NCBI GenBank assembly: GCA_029939875.1
Contig: JAOZSC010000073.1
Location: 3,614-9,364, forward strand
Source: Desulfobacterales bacterium
GTDB lineage: Bacteria; Desulfobacterota; Desulfobacteria; Desulfobacterales; JAFDCJ01
DNA: 5,751 nt
Direction: 5' to 3'
A program made the translations under genes and the position numbers. The notes under the pieces were generated by a model that saw only the letters and a list, made by a program, of their open reading frames with translations, was not told where the DNA came from and did not search any database. Below are positions 2,913-5,751 of this stretch, one piece after another. The first letter of the stretch is position 1; each line of letters begins with the position of its first letter.

Positions 2913-5751
2913 TTATTGCGCCGTGTCCGGCTTCGGCTTTTCAGGCATCACCTGAATCTTCAGCGGCCTGTCGTTATCAAAATGGACATCGTGCTGCGGA
3001 AATGCAATGACGATGCCGGCCTTGCGAAACTCGCTGTCAATGGCTTTGTGCAGTTCATGCAGAACAGGCAGACGGTTGTCGATATTGTCGATATATAGCC
3101 GTAACTCAAAATTAAGACTATTGTCCCCAAAACCCAGAAAGTACGCGTGCGGTTTGGGATCCTTGAGTACCAGCGGATTTTCCTTTAGCACTTTCAATAA
3201 TAATTTTTCGGCCAGTTCGGTGTCGGAACCGTAGGCGATGCCAACACTTATTTTAAAGCGGGAGATCGGGTCTGAAAGGGACCAGTTGATCAGCCTGCCG
3301 GTAATGAATTCCTTGTTGGGAACAATTAATTCCTTGCGGTCCCAATCTAAAATGGTGGTAGCCCGAATCCGAATCCGTGAAACCGTACCGCTGATATCTC
3401 CGATGGTCACCGTATCCCCGACCCGAAAGGGCCTTTCAAACAAAACGATGAGCCCGCAGACAAAATTGGCCACGATTTCCTGCAAACCGAACCCGAGGCC
3501 GACACCCAGAGCCGCAATCAGCCACTGTATACTCGACCATCGAAAACCGATGGTATTGAAGGCCAGGATGAATCCGATGGCTGTAATCGCATAGCGGCAA
3601 AGCGTTGTGAAGGCATAGCGCGCGCCAGCGTCCATGGGAAGCCGGTTTATAAGCGTGATTTCAAGTAATCCCGGTAGATTGCCTGAGGCAATGACCGTGA
3701 TGACAACCACCATGACGGCCATTGCCAGATTGGCCAGGCTGATCGGTATCGCCGTTGTTACCCCGTTGACGACACTGTTGTAACTCCAGAGGTGAATGTC
3801 CTGCAGGATGTCAAAGGCCGGAAAAACAGGTTCCCAGATGGCCCATAATCCGATGGCGACAAGGATAAACATGACGGTTCGCAGCATGGAACGGGTTTGC
3901 TCGTCAATTTCGGCCAGGCCGATTTCGGGTTCAGGCTGTTTAATCGGGGTGCTCTTCTCATCGGTTGCCGATATTTTTATCTCTTCATGCTGGCGACGCT
4001 TTGCTTCTCGCTGTTCGTCCCTCTTTCGCCGGGCCTCCCGAATGGCCAATCTTCGACGGGCAAGAGACAACCACCGCAAGGCCAGGCTGTTCAAAATGAT
4101 CAGAATCATCACCAGCAGCATGGTGGTACGAAATAAATCCCGCAATTGCAGGGCTGATAGAAAATATCCGCTGGCCGCCAAAACGGCCAGGAAAATTGGC
4201 ATGCCGACGGCAACCGGCCACCAGACATACCGCAGACGCGTCAGCCAGCCGGTGGGGTAATTTTTTAGCAGGTTAGAAACGATGCCGCCCGAAAAACGCA
4301 GCAACTGTGATAGAAACGCAGAAAATACAACCACCTGGACCATTAACGCCAGTTTCGCCATTGAATCGCCAAATTCAATTTTTTTGAATGTCGCCATTGC
4401 CGAAACTAGAAATCCCATCAACACCACCACCGGCGTAACCCACCGCAGGTTTCTCAGCAGGCTCTGCCGCGCCGGTTCACTCCATTTGAAATGAACCTGT
4501 GCCAGGCCGTTACGTCGACAGAGATGATAGAAAAATCCGAACCCCGCCAATGATCCGGCGGCGGATTTCAGGCCGGTGGCAATGGCATGGATAAAGTCAT
4601 ACGCCCCTGGAATTTGCGACAGCTGCCGGGCCATAAAAAACATCAAAAATGGAAAGCCCGCCGCCAGGTAGATCGTCAAGGCCAAACTCCAAAGCGTCAA
4701 AGAAAAGCGGTCTTTTTGCCATTTGTTGACCTTTGCTGCCATCCTGGATATCTCACGGCGTGCCCATGTGCGCCCGAATAAAAGCACGGCACTGATTAGC
4801 AATCCCAGAACCCAGGTACCCGGATGGGTTTTGAAAGAAACCAACGTATCGGATATGGTCAAGCGCCAGCCGGCAGGGTCCACCATCACCCGTAAAACTG
4901 CAAGGCTGTTTTTCAAATCGCTAAGGTTGATGACACTTGAACTGCGAATCCACACCAGGTGTGCATCTAAAAAATCGGCATAGGCTTCGGCCTTTCCAAC
5001 CAGTTGCTGCTCTGCAAACTCAAGGTTTTGCAAATCCTTGAAATAGCGATTATATGCTGTTTGTAATTTTTCCAGCAACCGGCGCCGGTCTGTCAGAAGT
5101 TTTCGAACTTTCAATCTCAGAACTTCGGCCTTTTTAGGCGTCAGGTAAACAAGCGAATCTATTATTTTATCGGTTTCAGATTCGACGTCGGTAAGCTTGC
5201 GCCGCTGGCGCTCCAGTTTGTACTGGATTTCACGGATTTTGCTCATCTCAATTTTTCGTCCGCCAGAGTTTTGGCGATATTTATCCGAACTCGGAAGCAA
5301 TTGACGTTGCTGGCGCAAAGCCAAACCAATGGCTTCGGTTAACACCAGGGTTTTCACTCTTTCTTTGGCCAGCGAAACCTCTTCTTTGAGTTGTTGCAAT
5401 TGCTTCTCTGTACGTTCGAGGTTTTGGGTCAATCCCGTTTCCTGGCGGCTGACTTCCTCAAGCTGCGCGCCAAGCTTTATGTTGATGTCGTATTGTTTTT
5501 TGACCTCAGCGGCAAACTCGGGGATTTTGTCTTTAGCTTCTTCGGCTGCTTCCTGGCCCTGGATCACTTCCTGTTGGAGTCTTTTCGCTAATTCAGCCTG
5601 CCAGGCTTTTACCAACGCTTCCCGACTTGTCACGTCACGAGCGGCCAGATCTCTTTCTGCCCTCAACAGCGACGCCAGTATTTCGTGGCTGTTTAGCTGT
5701 AATTCATACATCCTTATTTGGGCCTCCAGCTTGAGTTGCTCTGCACGCAGC
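2913..5751 (-). CDS. MscK-like large mechanosensitive channel, 5' end outside the window (partial)
   Basis: A large inner-membrane mechanosensitive channel of the MscS superfamily that vents solutes during hypo-osmotic shock. The frame is open to the right edge, giving 945 visible residues. Numbering from the Met at 5711, residues 1-250 are charged and Gln/Glu/Lys-rich with coiled-coil character. About eleven membrane segments follow (near 298, 335, 373, 421, 450, 494, 526, 608, 654, 696 and 725). The pore helix and MscS signature run 733-770, with G-V-G-L-G-F-G-L-Q-E-I, then F-E-R-P-F-R-V-G-D-T-V. The C-terminal MscS beta and alpha/beta regions end near A-F-P-Q-H-D-V-H (903-910), typical of MscK/MscM proteins. 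Basic loops after segments 1, 3 and 7 put the coiled-coil domain in the periplasm. An Arg/Lys-rich cytoplasmic linker lies at about 551-590. The Met at 5711 is probably internal: the frame continues upstream with more helix-forming residues, and no signal peptide follows it. E. coli MscK is about 1120 residues, so perhaps 100-200 are missing. It is convergent with the activator. Confidence 0.92.
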   Translation of the reverse strand, partial: LRAEQLKLEAQIRMYELQLNSHEILASLLRAERDLAARDVTSREALVKAWQAELAKRLQQEVIQGQEAAEEAKDKIPEFAAEVKKQYDINIKLGAQLEEVSRQETGLTQNLERTEKQLQQLKEEVSLAKERVKTLVLTEAIGLALRQQRQLLPSSDKYRQNSGGRKIEMSKIREIQYKLERQRRKLTDVESETDKIIDSLVYLTPKKAEVLRLKVRKLLTDRRRLLEKLQTAYNRYFKDLQNLEFAEQQLVGKAEAYADFLDAHLVWIRSSSVINLSDLKNSLAVLRVMVDPAGWRLTISDTLVSFKTHPGTWVLGLLISAVLLFGRTWARREISRMAAKVNKWQKDRFSLTLWSLALTIYLAAGFPFLMFFMARQLSQIPGAYDFIHAIATGLKSAAGSLAGFGFFYHLCRRNGLAQVHFKWSEPARQSLLRNLRWVTPVVVLMGFLVSAMATFKKIEFGDSMAKLALMVQVVVFSAFLSQLLRFSGGIVSNLLKNYPTGWLTRLRYVWWPVAVGMPIFLAVLAASGYFLSALQLRDLFRTTMLLVMILIILNSLALRWLSLARRRLAIREARRKRDEQREAKRRQHEEIKISATDEKSTPIKQPEPEIGLAEIDEQTRSMLRTVMFILVAIGLWAIWEPVFPAFDILQDIHLWSYNSVVNGVTTAIPISLANLAMAVMVVVITVIASGNLPGLLEITLINRLPMDAGARYAFTTLCRYAITAIGFILAFNTIGFRWSSIQWLIAALGVGLGFGLQEIVANFVCGLIVLFERPFRVGDTVTIGDISGTVSRIRIRATTILDWDRKELIVPNKEFITGRLINWSLSDPISRFKISVGIAYGSDTELAEKLLLKVLKENPLVLKDPKPHAYFLGFGDNSLNFELRLYIDNIDNRLPVLHELHKAIDSEFRKAGIVIAFPQHDVHFDNDRPLKIQVMPEKPKPDTAQ

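Noticed and set aside
3796..4260. A 154-codon plus-strand reading frame inside the channel gene
   Set aside because: It lies opposite the well-supported MscK-like coding sequence. Its Arg/Ser-rich product reflects the reverse of the charged linker, and no family is recognisable.

Overview
The window reads as part of an anaerobic Gram-negative chromosome, most likely a deltaproteobacterium (Desulfobacterota). The reasons are a sigma-54 activator with a cysteine-bearing PAS domain, a small exported c-type cytochrome, a twin-arginine-exported metallo-hydrolase and a large MscK-type mechanosensitive channel, all with intermediate base composition. This assignment rests on protein style; the window contains no rRNA or other taxonomic marker.

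Layout. Positions 1-1005 (minus strand) hold a two-gene operon read right to left: a monoheme cytochrome c (667-1005), then, 46 bases downstream, a Tat-exported metallo-beta-lactamase-fold hydrolase that runs off the left edge (206 residues visible). Positions 1006-1448 are a non-coding divergent control region. Positions 1449-2768 (plus strand) encode a PAS-AAA+-Fis sigma-54 activator. Positions 2769-2912 are a short gap between convergent genes. Positions 2913-5751 (minus strand) encode a large MscK-like channel whose N-terminus lies beyond the right edge.

How it may work together. The activator is transcribed divergently from the cytochrome/hydrolase operon. The only GG-N10-GC match on the operon strand in the control region sits where a sigma-54 promoter should be, giving a leader of about 25 bases with a strong Shine-Dalgarno site. 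The activator has its own TTGACA-N17-TATAGC sigma-70-type promoter, with a perfect 13-base palindrome in the spacer. Four copies of GGTGT(A/T) in alternating orientation lie between the promoters and are candidate activator or operator sites. I infer a local sensory module in which a PAS signal, possibly redox or metal related because of its cysteines, switches on an exported hydrolase plus an electron-transfer partner. The substrate is unknown. The MscK-like channel is convergent and probably unrelated.

No tRNA, rRNA, CRISPR array, insertion sequence or transposase was seen.
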